A stretch of DNA of 64,000 bases, from contig NZ_FNVT01000004.1 in assembly GCF_900108335.1 (NCBI RefSeq), forward strand, positions 434,001 to 498,000. Direction: 5' to 3'. Both the position numbers and the translations under genes were made by a program. The stretch's first letter is position 1. Every line of letters starts with the position of its first letter. The notes beneath the pieces were generated by a model that saw only the letters and a program-made list of their open reading frames with translations, was not told where the DNA came from and ran no database searches. Shown one piece after another: positions 49,909-58,218 of the stretch. This stretch comes from Nonomuraea solani. Lineage in GTDB: Bacteria > Actinomycetota > Actinomycetes > Streptosporangiales > Streptosporangiaceae.

Positions 49909-49958
49909 CCTGAAGAGATCCTGAAGAGGACCTAAATCATCTTCAGGTTGGCTTTAGG
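49909..49958. promoter_or_regulatory. Phased 11-bp heptamer array (candidate OmpR-type operator)
   Basis: CCTGAAG occurs at 49909-49915 and 49920-49926, with CCTAAAT at 49931-49937, all 11 bases apart. Facing copies CTTCAGG (49941-49947) and CTTTAGG (49952-49958) are again 11 bases apart. The array lies between the divergent secreted-protein gene and response-regulator gene. Direct repeats with 11-bp spacing are the PhoP/OmpR-family binding pattern. Confidence 0.75.
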
Positions 49959-49981
49959 TGACCTGAGGCACTCTGTACGGC

Positions 49982-50653
49982 GTGCGAGTGTTATTGGTGG
50001 AGGACGAGGAGCGGCTGGCCGACCTGGTCAAGGGCGGGCTGGCGGGCGAGGGCTTCGCGGTGGACGTGGCCCACGACGGGCGCGACGGGCTGTGGATGGC
50101 CACCGAGAACACCTACGACGTGATCGTGCTGGACGTGATGCTGCCCCGGCTGAACGGGTACGCGGTCTGCGCGAAGCTGCGCGAGGCCGGCGACTGGACG
50201 CCGATCATGATGCTCACGGCCAAGGACGGCATCTACGACGAGGCCGAGGCGCTGGACAACGGGGCCGACGACTACCTGGCCAAGCCGTTCTCCTACGTGG
50301 TGCTGCTGGCCAGGCTGCGCGCGCTGGTACGGCGGGGCGGCACCGAGCGGCCCGTGTCGATCACCGTCGGCGACCTGGTGATCGACCCCGCCGGACTGCG
50401 CTGCCGCAGGGGCGAGGCGGCGATCGGGCTGACGCCGAAGGAGTTCGCGGTGCTGCACGCGCTCGCGCGCCGGCCCGGCGAGGTGGTCTCCAAGAGCGAG
50501 CTGCTGGCCCAGGCCTGGGACTTCTCCTACGACGGTGACCCGAACATCGTCGAGGTCTACATCAGCGCCCTGCGCCGCAAGATCGACCTGCCCTTCGGCA
50601 AGACGACCCTCATGACGGTCCGCGGGGCCGGGTACCGGCTGGAGGCGGCGTGA
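49982..50653 (+). CDS. OmpR/PhoB-family response regulator
   Basis: The 223-aa protein has a receiver domain with acidic VEDEERLADL, phospho-acceptor Asp in VIVLDVMLPRLNG (about 51) and Lys in LAKPFSYVVL (about 101). A C-terminal winged helix follows with LTPKEFAVLHALARRPGEVVSKSELL and VYISALRRKI. It resembles CutR/TcrA-like regulators. GTG 49982 is the natural start (VRVLLVEDEE). The gene overlaps its kinase by four bases (GTGA). The phased operator array upstream suggests autoregulation. Confidence 0.95.
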   Translation: MRVLLVEDEERLADLVKGGLAGEGFAVDVAHDGRDGLWMATENTYDVIVLDVMLPRLNGYAVCAKLREAGDWTPIMMLTAKDGIYDEAEALDNGADDYLAKPFSYVVLLARLRALVRRGGTERPVSITVGDLVIDPAGLRCRRGEAAIGLTPKEFAVLHALARRPGEVVSKSELLAQAWDFSYDGDPNIVEVYISALRRKIDLPFGKTTLMTVRGAGYRLEAA

Positions 50654-51981
50654 AAGCACTCTCTTCCGTGCGGCTGAAGGCCACCGCGGCGGCGACGCTC
50701 GTGGTGGCCGTCGCGCTGGGGCTGGCCGCCCTGGTGCTGGTGCTGGCGCTGCGCGGCACGCTGGTGAGCAGCGCCGACGACGCGGCGGTCAGGAAGGCCG
50801 TGGCGGCGGCGCCGTACGCGGAGACCCTGAGACTCTCGCGCACCGAACCGGCGGAGACCGTGGTGGGAGGACCCGTCACGCAGCCGGCGACGCCCCTGCC
50901 GGGCGTGAAGGTCCAGGCGGGCGAGGTGCAGTTGCGGGACGGCGCGGCGGCGGGCATCGCCGACCCCGACATCCTGCTGACCAAGGCCGAGCCCGCCGCG
51001 GCCACCACCGACTGGGCGAGGTCCGGGCAGTACGCCGTGGCCCAGATCAAGGTGGCCACCCAGAGCGGTCCCGCGACGGTGTGGTCCAGGGTATCCCTGG
51101 AGAGCGCCGAGAAGGCGCTGGAGACGCTGAACAGCGCGCTGCTGCCCGGGATTCCGGCCGTGCTGCTGGTGGTGGCGGGGATGACGTGGTTCTCGGTCGG
51201 CCGCGCGCTCAACCCGGTGGCCGCGATCAGGGCCAAGGTCGCCGACATCACCGCCAGCGACCTGCACCAGCGGGTTCCCGTACCCGGGTCGAAGGACGAG
51301 ATCGCCGCGCTGGCCACCACCGTCAACGGCACCCTCGACCGCCTGGAGACGGCCGTGGACCAGCACAAACGGTTCGTCGCGGACGCCGCGCACGAGCTGC
51401 GCAGCCCCATCGCGACCCTGCGGGCCCGGCTGGAGCTGGCTGAGCGGAGCGAGCTGACCGTGGAGGCGCTGGCCGACGTCGAACGCCTGCAGGCCCTGGC
51501 CGCCGACCTGCTCATGCTGGCCAAGCTGGACGCGGGCGAGCCGCTGCGGACCGGCGAGCTGGACCTCGGTCAGGTGGCGGCGGAGGCGTCGCTGCGGGCC
51601 AGGCGGCGGCCCGAGGTGCGGGTGGAGCTGGACATCGAGCCGGACGTGGTCATGTCGGGATCGAGCGCGCATCTCGACCGCCTGGTGACGAACCTGGCCG
51701 ACAACGCCGTCCGGCACGCCGCCTCGACCGTACGGGTGCGGGTGGGCGCCGAGGACGGCGAGGCCGTGCTGGAGGTGATCGACGACGGCCCTGGCATCCC
51801 GCCCGAGCAGCGGGAGGCGGTGTTCGACCGCTTCACCCGCCTGGACGAGGCGCGGGCCAGGGACGCGGGCGGCGCCGGGCTGGGGCTGCCGATCGCCCGC
51901 GACATCGCGCGCCTGCACAAGGGATCACTCGTGTACGCCGGCTCCGGATTCGTCGCGCGCTTCCCGCTGGGGGAGATATAG
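50650..51981 (+). CDS. Sensor histidine kinase
   Basis: The 443-aa membrane sensor has an N-terminal transmembrane segment (about 12-36), an external region (about 37-158), a second transmembrane helix (about 160-180), a HAMP domain (about 182-235), HisKA with His in FVADAAHELRSPIATLRARL (about 245) and an ATPase domain with NLADNAVRHA, DDGPGIPPEQREAVF and GGAGLGLPIAR. It pairs with the preceding regulator (GTGA overlap). Its last 57 bases overlap the 3' end of the opposing acetyltransferase gene. Confidence 0.94.
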   Translation: MKALSSVRLKATAAATLVVAVALGLAALVLVLALRGTLVSSADDAAVRKAVAAAPYAETLRLSRTEPAETVVGGPVTQPATPLPGVKVQAGEVQLRDGAAAGIADPDILLTKAEPAAATTDWARSGQYAVAQIKVATQSGPATVWSRVSLESAEKALETLNSALLPGIPAVLLVVAGMTWFSVGRALNPVAAIRAKVADITASDLHQRVPVPGSKDEIAALATTVNGTLDRLETAVDQHKRFVADAAHELRSPIATLRARLELAERSELTVEALADVERLQALAADLLMLAKLDAGEPLRTGELDLGQVAAEASLRARRRPEVRVELDIEPDVVMSGSSAHLDRLVTNLADNAVRHAASTVRVRVGAEDGEAVLEVIDDGPGIPPEQREAVFDRFTRLDEARARDAGGAGLGLPIARDIARLHKGSLVYAGSGFVARFPLGEI

Positions 51982-52908
51982 GGCGTACGTCCGGCTGCGC
52001 CTGCTGATCGCGAACCCCGCCCGCGTGTACACGCTGACAGCCCCCGTCGGGTTCTCGGTGTCGACCCCGAGCCCGGCGCTCTCGTAGCCCTGCTCCTTGA
52101 AGGCGGCCAGGGCGTGCGCGACCAGCGCGCCGGCCACCCCCCTGCCGCGCCACTCCTTCAGCGTGCCGATGACCTGGATCCACGCCTGGCGCAGGCCCGG
52201 CGTGCCGAAGTCGTGCGTGATCAGCACGCCCACCGCCTGGTCGCCGGCCAGGGCCACGAACGAGGACTCCGGCCGGAAGTTGTGCGAGTCGATCAGGTGG
52301 TCGCGCCAGCTCTCGCGCGTGTGCGGCACGCTGCCCCAGTGGTCGCGGAAGGACTCGTTGCGCACATGACGGGCCCCGTCGTCCAGCTCCGGCGTCCACG
52401 TGGCGATCTCCAGGCCCTCGGGCGGTCTCAGCGTGGGCGGCTCGCCCGCCAGGCCGCGCTCCATGCGCGCGAACGTGCGGACGGCGGTCATCCCTGACGA
52501 CTCCGCCAGCACGGCGAGGCCCGGGTTGCCGTCGGAGACGTGCAGGTGGAGCTCCAGCGGAACGCCGGGAAACGCCCGCTCGCTCAGCCCAGGCGCCGTC
52601 CGGATCGCCCAGTCCACGACGCGCCGCCCGTGGCCGCGCCTGCGGTGGGCGGGGTGCACGCCGCCCCACAGGCGCATCGTGTGCGTCTCGTCGGCCGCCT
52701 GCCGGGCCGGCAGGTAGCCGAGGGCCACGATCCGGTCGCCTTCCCAGGCCGCGAGCGTGCCCGTGGCCAGGTCGATGCGGGGGTGGGCGAGCTGTTCTGT
52801 CACGTCGTCGAGGCTGTGGACCTCGCCGGTGCGGTCTTCGGCCTCCAGCGCGGCCCAGAAGTCGGCCAGCGGCCTGGCGTCCTCGCGCGTCACCGGTCCC
52901 CACCTCAT
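51925..52908 (-). CDS. Tandem GNAT acetyltransferase
   Basis: The 327-aa protein has two GNAT folds. The first (about 1-150) contains HPAHRRRGHGRRVVDWAI, the acetyl-CoA pyrophosphate loop (R/Q-x2-G-x-G/A). The second (about 160-315) contains LKEWRGRGVAGALVAHALAAFKEQGY and NPTGAVSVYTRAGF. The tandem arrangement resembles mycothiol synthase MshD and related actinobacterial proteins, but the substrate is unknown. The 57-bp overlap with the kinase gene is tail to tail. Confidence 0.88.
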   Translation of the reverse strand: MRWGPVTREDARPLADFWAALEAEDRTGEVHSLDDVTEQLAHPRIDLATGTLAAWEGDRIVALGYLPARQAADETHTMRLWGGVHPAHRRRGHGRRVVDWAIRTAPGLSERAFPGVPLELHLHVSDGNPGLAVLAESSGMTAVRTFARMERGLAGEPPTLRPPEGLEIATWTPELDDGARHVRNESFRDHWGSVPHTRESWRDHLIDSHNFRPESSFVALAGDQAVGVLITHDFGTPGLRQAWIQVIGTLKEWRGRGVAGALVAHALAAFKEQGYESAGLGVDTENPTGAVSVYTRAGFAISRRSRTYALYLPQREARDESGAGVHE

Positions 52909-52917
52909 GGGGGCAGC

Positions 52918-53256
52918 CTAGGTGAGCCTGCTGGAGCTCCCCAAGTGGCCGGCGACGCGGGCCAGGCCATCGGCGAAGCCCGTACGGGTCTGTGCGGCGA
53001 AGCCGATGAAGAACCGGTTCGCCAGGGGCACCATCCAGCGCAGCCACTCGGCCACGTTGTAGACGCGGTGGACCACCCGCGTGCCGTCCGGATCAGGGAG
53101 GACCGACCACTCGCCGCGATACCACCAGCCGCCCTGGTAGGCGAGGACGTGGTCGCCGGGCTCCCAGGTGGGGAGCTCTTTCCGCAGGGCCTCCCAGACC
53201 TGTTCGACGGGCGCCGTGATCACGCCGGAGACCTCGGTGATGAGCTTCTTCTTCAT
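52918..53256 (-). CDS. SRPBCC/START-like ligand-binding protein
   Basis: The 112-aa helix-grip fold protein has typical features TEVSGVITAPVEQVWEAL (about 7-24) and a C-terminal amphipathic helix (NRFFIGFAAQTRTGFADGLARVAGHL). Such proteins bind small hydrophobic ligands. It is 7 bases after the padR gene on the same strand, so the PadR protein probably controls both. The start ATG 53256 is preceded by GGAG at a fitting distance (AGGAGCCAA). Confidence 0.8.
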   Translation of the reverse strand: MKKKLITEVSGVITAPVEQVWEALRKELPTWEPGDHVLAYQGGWWYRGEWSVLPDPDGTRVVHRVYNVAEWLRWMVPLANRFFIGFAAQTRTGFADGLARVAGHLGSSSRLT

Positions 53257-53263
53257 TTGGCTC

Positions 53264-53836
53264 CTACATCTCTATGGACACCGCCCAGTCGAGCTCTCCC
53301 TTGTCCAGGCGGTCGAGCAACTCTTTGATCCAGTCGAGTTCGGCGGCATGGAGCGCCCGTTCGAGCTCGACCTCTAGCGTGAGGATCGCCGGCAGGCCGC
53401 TGTCGGCGGCGGCCCGCAGGTGAGCGTTCATCCCTGTCAGGAGGCCCTCGATGGTGGCCGCGCGGGCGCGTAGCGCGCCCTGCGCCTCGGACAGCGGCAG
53501 GCAGCCGACGAGCGAGACGGCCGCGACGAACGCCCGCCGGTCGGGCTGGGGCTTCTCCAGCAGTTGCCGCAGCCGGCTGCGCAGCTCTTCGCGGCCCTCC
53601 TCGGTGATTTCGTAGACCGTGCGCTCGGGCCTGCGGCCCTCACGGTCCGTCCCCGTGGGCACGACCAGCTCGTCTTTGGCCAGCCGCTCGACCGCGTGGT
53701 AGAGGCTGCGCGGCAGGCCGGTGATGTAGTCCTTGTGCGTGTCGACGATGAACCGGTGCAGCTCGTAGGGATGACTGGCTCGTACGCTGAGCAGGGCCAG
53801 CACGGTCAGGCCGACCAGGTCGTGGCCTCGCGCCAT
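53264..53836 (-). CDS. PadR-family transcriptional regulator
   Basis: The 190-aa regulator has an N-terminal winged helix (about 10-85), with LALLSVRASHPYELHRFIVDTHK and GLPRSLYHAVERLAKDELV, followed by a C-terminal helical dimerisation region (about 95-180). PadR proteins repress stress and detoxification genes in response to ligands such as phenolics or antibiotics. It probably controls the SRPBCC gene downstream. An operator-like palindrome lies just upstream of its start. Confidence 0.9.
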   Translation of the reverse strand: MARGHDLVGLTVLALLSVRASHPYELHRFIVDTHKDYITGLPRSLYHAVERLAKDELVVPTGTDREGRRPERTVYEITEEGREELRSRLRQLLEKPQPDRRAFVAAVSLVGCLPLSEAQGALRARAATIEGLLTGMNAHLRAAADSGLPAILTLEVELERALHAAELDWIKELLDRLDKGELDWAVSIEM

Positions 53837-53847
53837 GGATCCTCCTC

Positions 53848-53866
53848 ATAGTGCAGTTTGCAATAT
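53848..53866. promoter_or_regulatory. Candidate PadR operator
   Basis: ATAGTGCA-GTT-TGCAATAT is a near-perfect palindrome (7 of 8 bases per arm). It lies 12 bases upstream of the padR start and just past its GGAGGA ribosome site. Its placement fits autorepression. Confidence 0.6.
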
Positions 53867-53879
53867 AGCGAATTGAAGC

Positions 53880-54674
53880 TCACGCGTCGAGCTGCAGGAA
53901 GGCGCGGTCGATCGCCTGCCTGGCCACGTCCTCCGGATAGGGGAAACGCTTGATCAGGTCGCGCAGCCCTTCGACGTGGGCCTGCTTGGCGAGATCGGCC
54001 ACCAGGGTCAACTCGGCCTGCTGCGCCAGCGCGAACGCCCGGTCGACGACCGCGCCGTGCCCCGGGACGATCACCTGCTCGGGCATCTCCGCCAGCATCG
54101 CCGCCGTGGTGGCGGGCCAGTCGAGCGGGTACGAGTCGCTGAACGCCGGCGGCGCCCCCTCCTCCACCAGGTCACCGGCGAACACCACGCCCGCGTCCGG
54201 CACGTGCACGACCACGTCGTTGCTGCTGTGCCCGAGCCCGAAGTGCCGCAGGTGCACGATGCGGCCGCCGATGTCGAGACTGGCCGCGGTCGTGAACGTG
54301 TGGTCGGGCGGCACGATCGTGACCTCCTCCAGCTCCTCGCGGCGCTCGGGCAGGCTCTTGATGACGTTGGCGAGCTGCTCCTCGCCGAACTGGTCGATCT
54401 CCTCGGCGCACCGGGAGTGTGCCCAGATCTCGGCGCCGCGGAAGAGCGCGTTGCCGAAGTAGTGGTCGAAGTGGGAATGGCTGTTGACGACCGTCCAGGG
54501 GTAGGCGGTGATCTTCCTGATCGCCTCGATCAGGTCCGCCGCCTCTCTGTGCGAGGTGCGCGTGTCGAGCACCAGGCAGTGCCCGTCGCCCACGATCAGA
54601 CCGACGTTCATGTCGAACGACTGGTGGCGCCGGACGTATACCCGGTCGCCGACTTCTCTCCACTGCTCGTTCAT
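53880..54674 (-). CDS. Metallo-beta-lactamase-fold hydrolase
   Basis: The 264-aa protein has the MBL zinc motif in VVNSHSHFDHYFGNALF (HxHxDH-like, about residues 60-75; the first His of the pair is in SHSHFD), further His residues in LRHFGLGHSSNDVVVHVP (about 140-158) and VIVPGHGAVV (about 200). The fold serves many hydrolases (glyoxalase II, lactonases, alkylsulfatases). The specific substrate is not clear. It starts at ATG 54674 and lies 44 bases upstream of padR, on the same strand. Confidence 0.9.
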   Translation of the reverse strand: MNEQWREVGDRVYVRRHQSFDMNVGLIVGDGHCLVLDTRTSHREAADLIEAIRKITAYPWTVVNSHSHFDHYFGNALFRGAEIWAHSRCAEEIDQFGEEQLANVIKSLPERREELEEVTIVPPDHTFTTAASLDIGGRIVHLRHFGLGHSSNDVVVHVPDAGVVFAGDLVEEGAPPAFSDSYPLDWPATTAAMLAEMPEQVIVPGHGAVVDRAFALAQQAELTLVADLAKQAHVEGLRDLIKRFPYPEDVARQAIDRAFLQLDA

Positions 54675-54720
54675 GCCAACGAACCCTACTTTTAGCCTCG
54701 GTTCATGGCATCTCCTCAGA

Positions 54721-55362
54721 TCAACTACGCAGGTACGCCAGCACCGCCAGCACCCTCCTGTGCCCGTCGGCGGCCGGTGGGAGGTCGAGCTTGGCGAAGA
54801 TGTTCGCGATGTGCTTGGCCACGGCCGCCTCGGTGACGACGAGCTCCCGCGCGATCGACGCGTTCGTCCGGCCCTCGGCGATCAGGCCGAGCACCTCCTG
54901 CTCGCGCGGGGTGAGCCGGGACAGCGGGTCGCGGCGCCGGCTCAGGAGCTGGCGCACCACCTCGGGGTCCACGACCGTGCCACCGGCGGCCACCCGGCCG
55001 AGCGCGTCGACGAACTCGCGTACGTCGCCGATCCGGTCCTTGAGCAGATAGCCGACACCCGCGCCCGCGCCCGATTCGAGCAGTTCGGCCGCGTACGTCT
55101 GCTCCACGTACTGGCTGAGCACCAGCACCGCGAGTTCGGGCCTGCGCGCGCGCAGTTCGAGCGCGGCCCGCAGGCCCTCGTCGGAGAAGCCCGGCGGCAT
55201 CCGCACATCGGTCACCACGGCGTCGGGGTGGTGCTCGGACACGGCGGCGACCAGCGCGGGCGCGTCACCGACGGCGGCGAGCACGGTGTGGCCGAACCGT
55301 TCGAGCAGCCCGACGAGGCCCTCCCTGAGCAGGACGGCGTCCTCGGCGATCACTACGCGCAC
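54721..55362 (-). CDS. NarL/FixJ-family response regulator
   Basis: The 213-aa protein has a receiver domain with acidic IAEDAVLLREGLVGLL, phospho-acceptor Asp in AVVTDVRMPPGFSD (about 53) and Lys in GYLLKDRIGD (about 106). A LuxR-type helix-turn-helix follows (about 150-205), with LTPREQEVLGLIAEGRTNASIARELVVTEAAVAKHIANIFAKL. GTG 55362 is chosen (VRVVIAEDAVL); it overlaps the kinase stop by 10 bases. It pairs with the kinase upstream. Confidence 0.92.
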   Translation of the reverse strand: MRVVIAEDAVLLREGLVGLLERFGHTVLAAVGDAPALVAAVSEHHPDAVVTDVRMPPGFSDEGLRAALELRARRPELAVLVLSQYVEQTYAAELLESGAGAGVGYLLKDRIGDVREFVDALGRVAAGGTVVDPEVVRQLLSRRRDPLSRLTPREQEVLGLIAEGRTNASIARELVVTEAAVAKHIANIFAKLDLPPAADGHRRVLAVLAYLRS

Positions 55363-56525
55363 GCGCTCTCCTCGTTCGCTGAGCAGGGGATCTCCATCCG
55401 GACGAGCGTAGGACCACCGGGCGGGCTCGACACCGACAGCCTGCCGCTCACCACGGCCAGCCGGTCGGCCAGCCCGGTCAGTCCGGTCCCCTGGGCGGGG
55501 TCGGCCCCGCCCACGCCGTCGTCGCGTACCTCGACGACCAGCGTGTCGCGCTCGACCCGGCCGGTGACCGAGCCCCTGGCCGCCCGGCTGTGCTTGGCCA
55601 GGTTCGCCAGGGCCTCGCTGACGACGTAGTACGCGGTGACCTCCACCGCGGCGGGCAGCCGGCCGCTCACCTCGATGTCCACGTCCACCGGCACCGGCGA
55701 CCGCCCCGCCACGTCGTGCACGGCCGCGCCCAGGCCGCGGTCGGTGAGCACCTGCGAGTGCACGCCCCTGATCAGCTCGCGCAGCTCGCCCAGCGCGTGT
55801 TTGGCCTCGTCGTGAGCCTGCGCGAGCAGCCGGGCGGCGGGCGCGTCGTCGGGCAGGTCGAGCCGGGCCAGGCCCAGCGTCATCGACAGGGCCACCAGCC
55901 GCTGCTGGGCGCCGTCGTGCAGGTCCCGCTCGATCCTGCGGCGCTCCATCTCGAACGCGTCCACCAGCCGGGCGCGCGACCGCAGCACCTCGTTGAGCTC
56001 GGAGCTCTGGGGCGCGAGCACGGCGCGCACCATGGCCCCTCTGGCGCCGCCCCAGGCGGTGATCGTGTACGCGGCCACCGGCAGCAGCATCACTCCCGCG
56101 AGACTCGCCAGAGTCGCGCCGAGCATTTCCACCTCGGGCTGGAGGACCGGCGACAGGATCAGCACGACCGGCCCGCCGATCGTGAACAGCACCATGACCA
56201 GGTCGATCCACCACAGCGCGAGCAGGGTCATGGCCGCCAGCCCCGCCTCCCGCCCGCGTGCCTCGCCGGCGCTCCGGGGGAGCGGCACGGTGTCGACCAG
56301 GCGCAGGCGGAGGCGTTCGAAGCGGGCGACGAGCGGGATGCACAGCGCCAGGACGGCCACGCCCAGCGGAATGACGACGAGCCCGCCCACGAGCACGGCC
56401 GTGACCACTCCGGCGCCCGGGACGGCACTGGCCACGAGGTAGGCCGCGCAGCGCCACGGCCACGCCGAGCCCAGGAACGGCAACGGGCGCCGGGTGAGCG
56501 CTTCCAGCGCGGTCCTGATGAGCAT
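55353..56525 (-). CDS. NarL-type sensor histidine kinase (HisKA_3)
   Basis: The 390-aa protein has about four to five N-terminal transmembrane segments (residues 18-150), then a HisKA_3 domain with phospho-acceptor His in ERRRIERDLHDGAQQRLVALS (about 207) and a C-terminal ATPase domain with EALANLAKHSRA and DDGVGGADPAQGTGLTGLADRL. No extracellular domain is visible, so it may sense membrane state. The regulator of the pair is encoded directly downstream, overlapping by 10 bases. Confidence 0.92.
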   Translation of the reverse strand: MLIRTALEALTRRPLPFLGSAWPWRCAAYLVASAVPGAGVVTAVLVGGLVVIPLGVAVLALCIPLVARFERLRLRLVDTVPLPRSAGEARGREAGLAAMTLLALWWIDLVMVLFTIGGPVVLILSPVLQPEVEMLGATLASLAGVMLLPVAAYTITAWGGARGAMVRAVLAPQSSELNEVLRSRARLVDAFEMERRRIERDLHDGAQQRLVALSMTLGLARLDLPDDAPAARLLAQAHDEAKHALGELRELIRGVHSQVLTDRGLGAAVHDVAGRSPVPVDVDIEVSGRLPAAVEVTAYYVVSEALANLAKHSRAARGSVTGRVERDTLVVEVRDDGVGGADPAQGTGLTGLADRLAVVSGRLSVSSPPGGPTLVRMEIPCSANEESACA

Positions 56526-56581
56526 CCTGCGACCGTAGCCGCTGGTGGGAGGGGTGGTCAGTAGTGCTGGGACTAGCCTTT

Positions 56582-57076
56582 TCAGGCGTACGGCTCCTTG
56601 GCCAGGGGATCGTGCCCGTTGACCTTCCTGGTGTGGGGCAGAACGCCTATCTGGAAGTCGTCCTCGTAGATGATCGTGCCGGGGTCGGCCGAGCGGACGA
56701 CGTCGTACGGGACGCGGTAGCGGTGCAGGAGATCCTGCAGGGGCGCCACGGCGGCGATGAGCGTGGTCGCGTTCGGCTTGAACCAGGGGACGGCGCGGAC
56801 GGTGTTTCCGTCGGCATAAAAAGGCGGATATGGCAACCGCGTGATAAACCAGTTGTCGACCTCCGTGAACAGATTATCGTCGGCCGGGCTGAGGCGGCCG
56901 GCGCGGCGGAGGTGGTGACAGGCGGCGAAGATTCCCACCTGGACGCCGAGCCGTCCGTAATAGCGGACCTGGAACCGTACATAAAGGCGGTCGTCGCCTT
57001 GACGCAGGGGCTTTCCGCTTTCATTTGTCACATGACTGGTTTTACCCTGTCGGAATGCCCGGCGCACGAAACGCAT
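56582..57076 (-). CDS. Hypothetical protein, start uncertain
   Basis: The up to 164-aa soluble protein is not recognised. The clearer part starts at VTNESGKPLRQGDDRLYVRFQVRYYGRLGVQVGIFAACHHLRRAGRLS (GTG 57031, residue 16 of the longest frame). It is rich in aromatic residues and Pro, with PYPPFYADGNTVRAVPWFKP in the middle. The region around its start is lower in G+C than the flanks. It lies 39 bases downstream of the thioesterase on the same strand, so it may be the last gene of that cassette. Confidence 0.5.
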   Translation of the reverse strand: MRFVRRAFRQGKTSHVTNESGKPLRQGDDRLYVRFQVRYYGRLGVQVGIFAACHHLRRAGRLSPADDNLFTEVDNWFITRLPYPPFYADGNTVRAVPWFKPNATTLIAAVAPLQDLLHRYRVPYDVVRSADPGTIIYEDDFQIGVLPHTRKVNGHDPLAKEPYA

Positions 57077-57115
57077 ACCCTCTGGACATGCTTGTCGAAC
57101 GCCTTGGTCAGGCTT

Positions 57116-57544
57116 TCAGGCGGTCGTCACGGGCAGCAGGAGGGGCTCGGCCGCGGCACGGAGTTCGGAGCTGAACGGCGCCGGGCGGAATGTGGCGGGG
57201 TCGAGGTTGACGTTCACGCGATAGCCCTCGGCGTGCACGATCGAGCGGTCAGGGGAGAGCACGCGGAAACCGTAGACGCCGCTGGTGCGGCCCATCCGAT
57301 CCATCCAGAAGTCCACCAGCACCTCACCCGCGCCGACGATGGGAGCGTTGTAGGTGATTTTGAACTCGCGGACCGCCAGATAGACGTCCTTGAAGCGGGA
57401 GATCGCCGGGTCGAAATTCCAGCCCTGCTCCGCCCAGAAGGCCGAAATGGCGCGCTCGACGAGCAGGGCGTAACGCGAGTTGTGCAGCAGGCCCATGGCG
57501 TCGAGGTCGTCGAAATGGACCTGGGCGGGACGGGTTTCCGGCAA
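57116..57544 (-). CDS. Hotdog-fold acyl-CoA thioesterase (4HBT-like)
   Basis: The 142-aa single hotdog domain contains QVHFDDLDAMGLLHNSRYALLVERA (about residues 8-32), the classic DxDxxG-H-N-x-Y pattern of the 4-hydroxybenzoyl-CoA thioesterase/YbgC group. It hydrolyses acyl-CoA. It lies 3 bases after the TetR gene on the same strand, so it is probably under TetR control. The substrate is not predictable. Confidence 0.88.
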   Translation of the reverse strand: MPETRPAQVHFDDLDAMGLLHNSRYALLVERAISAFWAEQGWNFDPAISRFKDVYLAVREFKITYNAPIVGAGEVLVDFWMDRMGRTSGVYGFRVLSPDRSIVHAEGYRVNVNLDPATFRPAPFSSELRAAAEPLLLPVTTA

Positions 57545-57547
57545 CGT

Positions 57548-58201
57548 TCAGTCCTCCGGGAGAAGTGCGGGGTCGGTGGTCAGGGCGCGCAGCCGGTGCA
57601 GGACGGCGCGGCGGGCCCGGTCATAGGCGATGTCGCCCAGCAGGCCCGCGTGGGTGATCGAGGCCTCTCCGAGCGCGTCGATCTCGTACGCGAGCTGGGC
57701 GGCGTCGGTGTCGTCAGCCAGCTCGCCCAGGTCCATCGCCTCGCGCACCACCCGCTCGACCAGGCCGAGCCAGTCGGCCAGCGCCTTGGCGACGCGCTCG
57801 CGTACGGGCCCTGGGCGGTCGTCGAACTCGACCTGGGCCACGAAGAAGAAGCACCCTCCCGGCAGGACCTTCGCCTCGTAGAAGCGCAGGCGGGCCTCGT
57901 GCAGGGCCAGGACGCGGCGTACGCCGGGGGGTGTCTGGTGCGCGGGCTTGACGATCTCGTCGATCCATTGGCGGGCGGCCCAGTCGATGGCGTCGAGCTG
58001 GAGTTGCTCCTTATCGCGCCAATGAGCGAAAAATCCGGACTTGCTTACTCCGGCGGCGGTCGCCAGCCTGCCCAGGGTGAGCCCGTCGAGCCCGTCCACC
58101 GAGGCCAGCGACACCGCCTTTTCGAGGATCGCCTCCCGGCTGCGCCGGCCGCGCTCCAGGCGGCCGTCCTCCTTGCTGTCCTTCACATGTTCAGCGTACA
58201 T
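57548..58201 (-). CDS. TetR-family transcriptional regulator
   Basis: The 217-aa repressor has an N-terminal helix-turn-helix (about residues 15-60), with GLTLGRLATAAGVSKSGFFAHWRDKEQLQ, and a C-terminal ligand-binding domain. It begins at ATG 58201; the in-frame GTG at 58219 overlaps an operator-like palindrome, so the later start is preferred. The thioesterase follows on the same strand, and the monooxygenase unit lies upstream in the same orientation. Ligand unknown, probably an acyl-CoA or hydrophobic molecule. Confidence 0.88.
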   Translation of the reverse strand: MYAEHVKDSKEDGRLERGRRSREAILEKAVSLASVDGLDGLTLGRLATAAGVSKSGFFAHWRDKEQLQLDAIDWAARQWIDEIVKPAHQTPPGVRRVLALHEARLRFYEAKVLPGGCFFFVAQVEFDDRPGPVRERVAKALADWLGLVERVVREAMDLGELADDTDAAQLAYEIDALGEASITHAGLLGDIAYDRARRAVLHRLRALTTDPALLPED

Positions 58202-58218
58202 GAACGACCGATCGTTCA
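58201..58218. promoter_or_regulatory. Candidate TetR operator at its own start
   Basis: TGAACGA (58201-58207) and TCGTTCA (58212-58218) are a perfect 7-bp inverted repeat with a 4-bp centre, placed exactly at the TetR start. Autorepression would also affect the thioesterase behind it. The stop codon of the upstream gene (58216-58218) lies in it. Confidence 0.7.
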
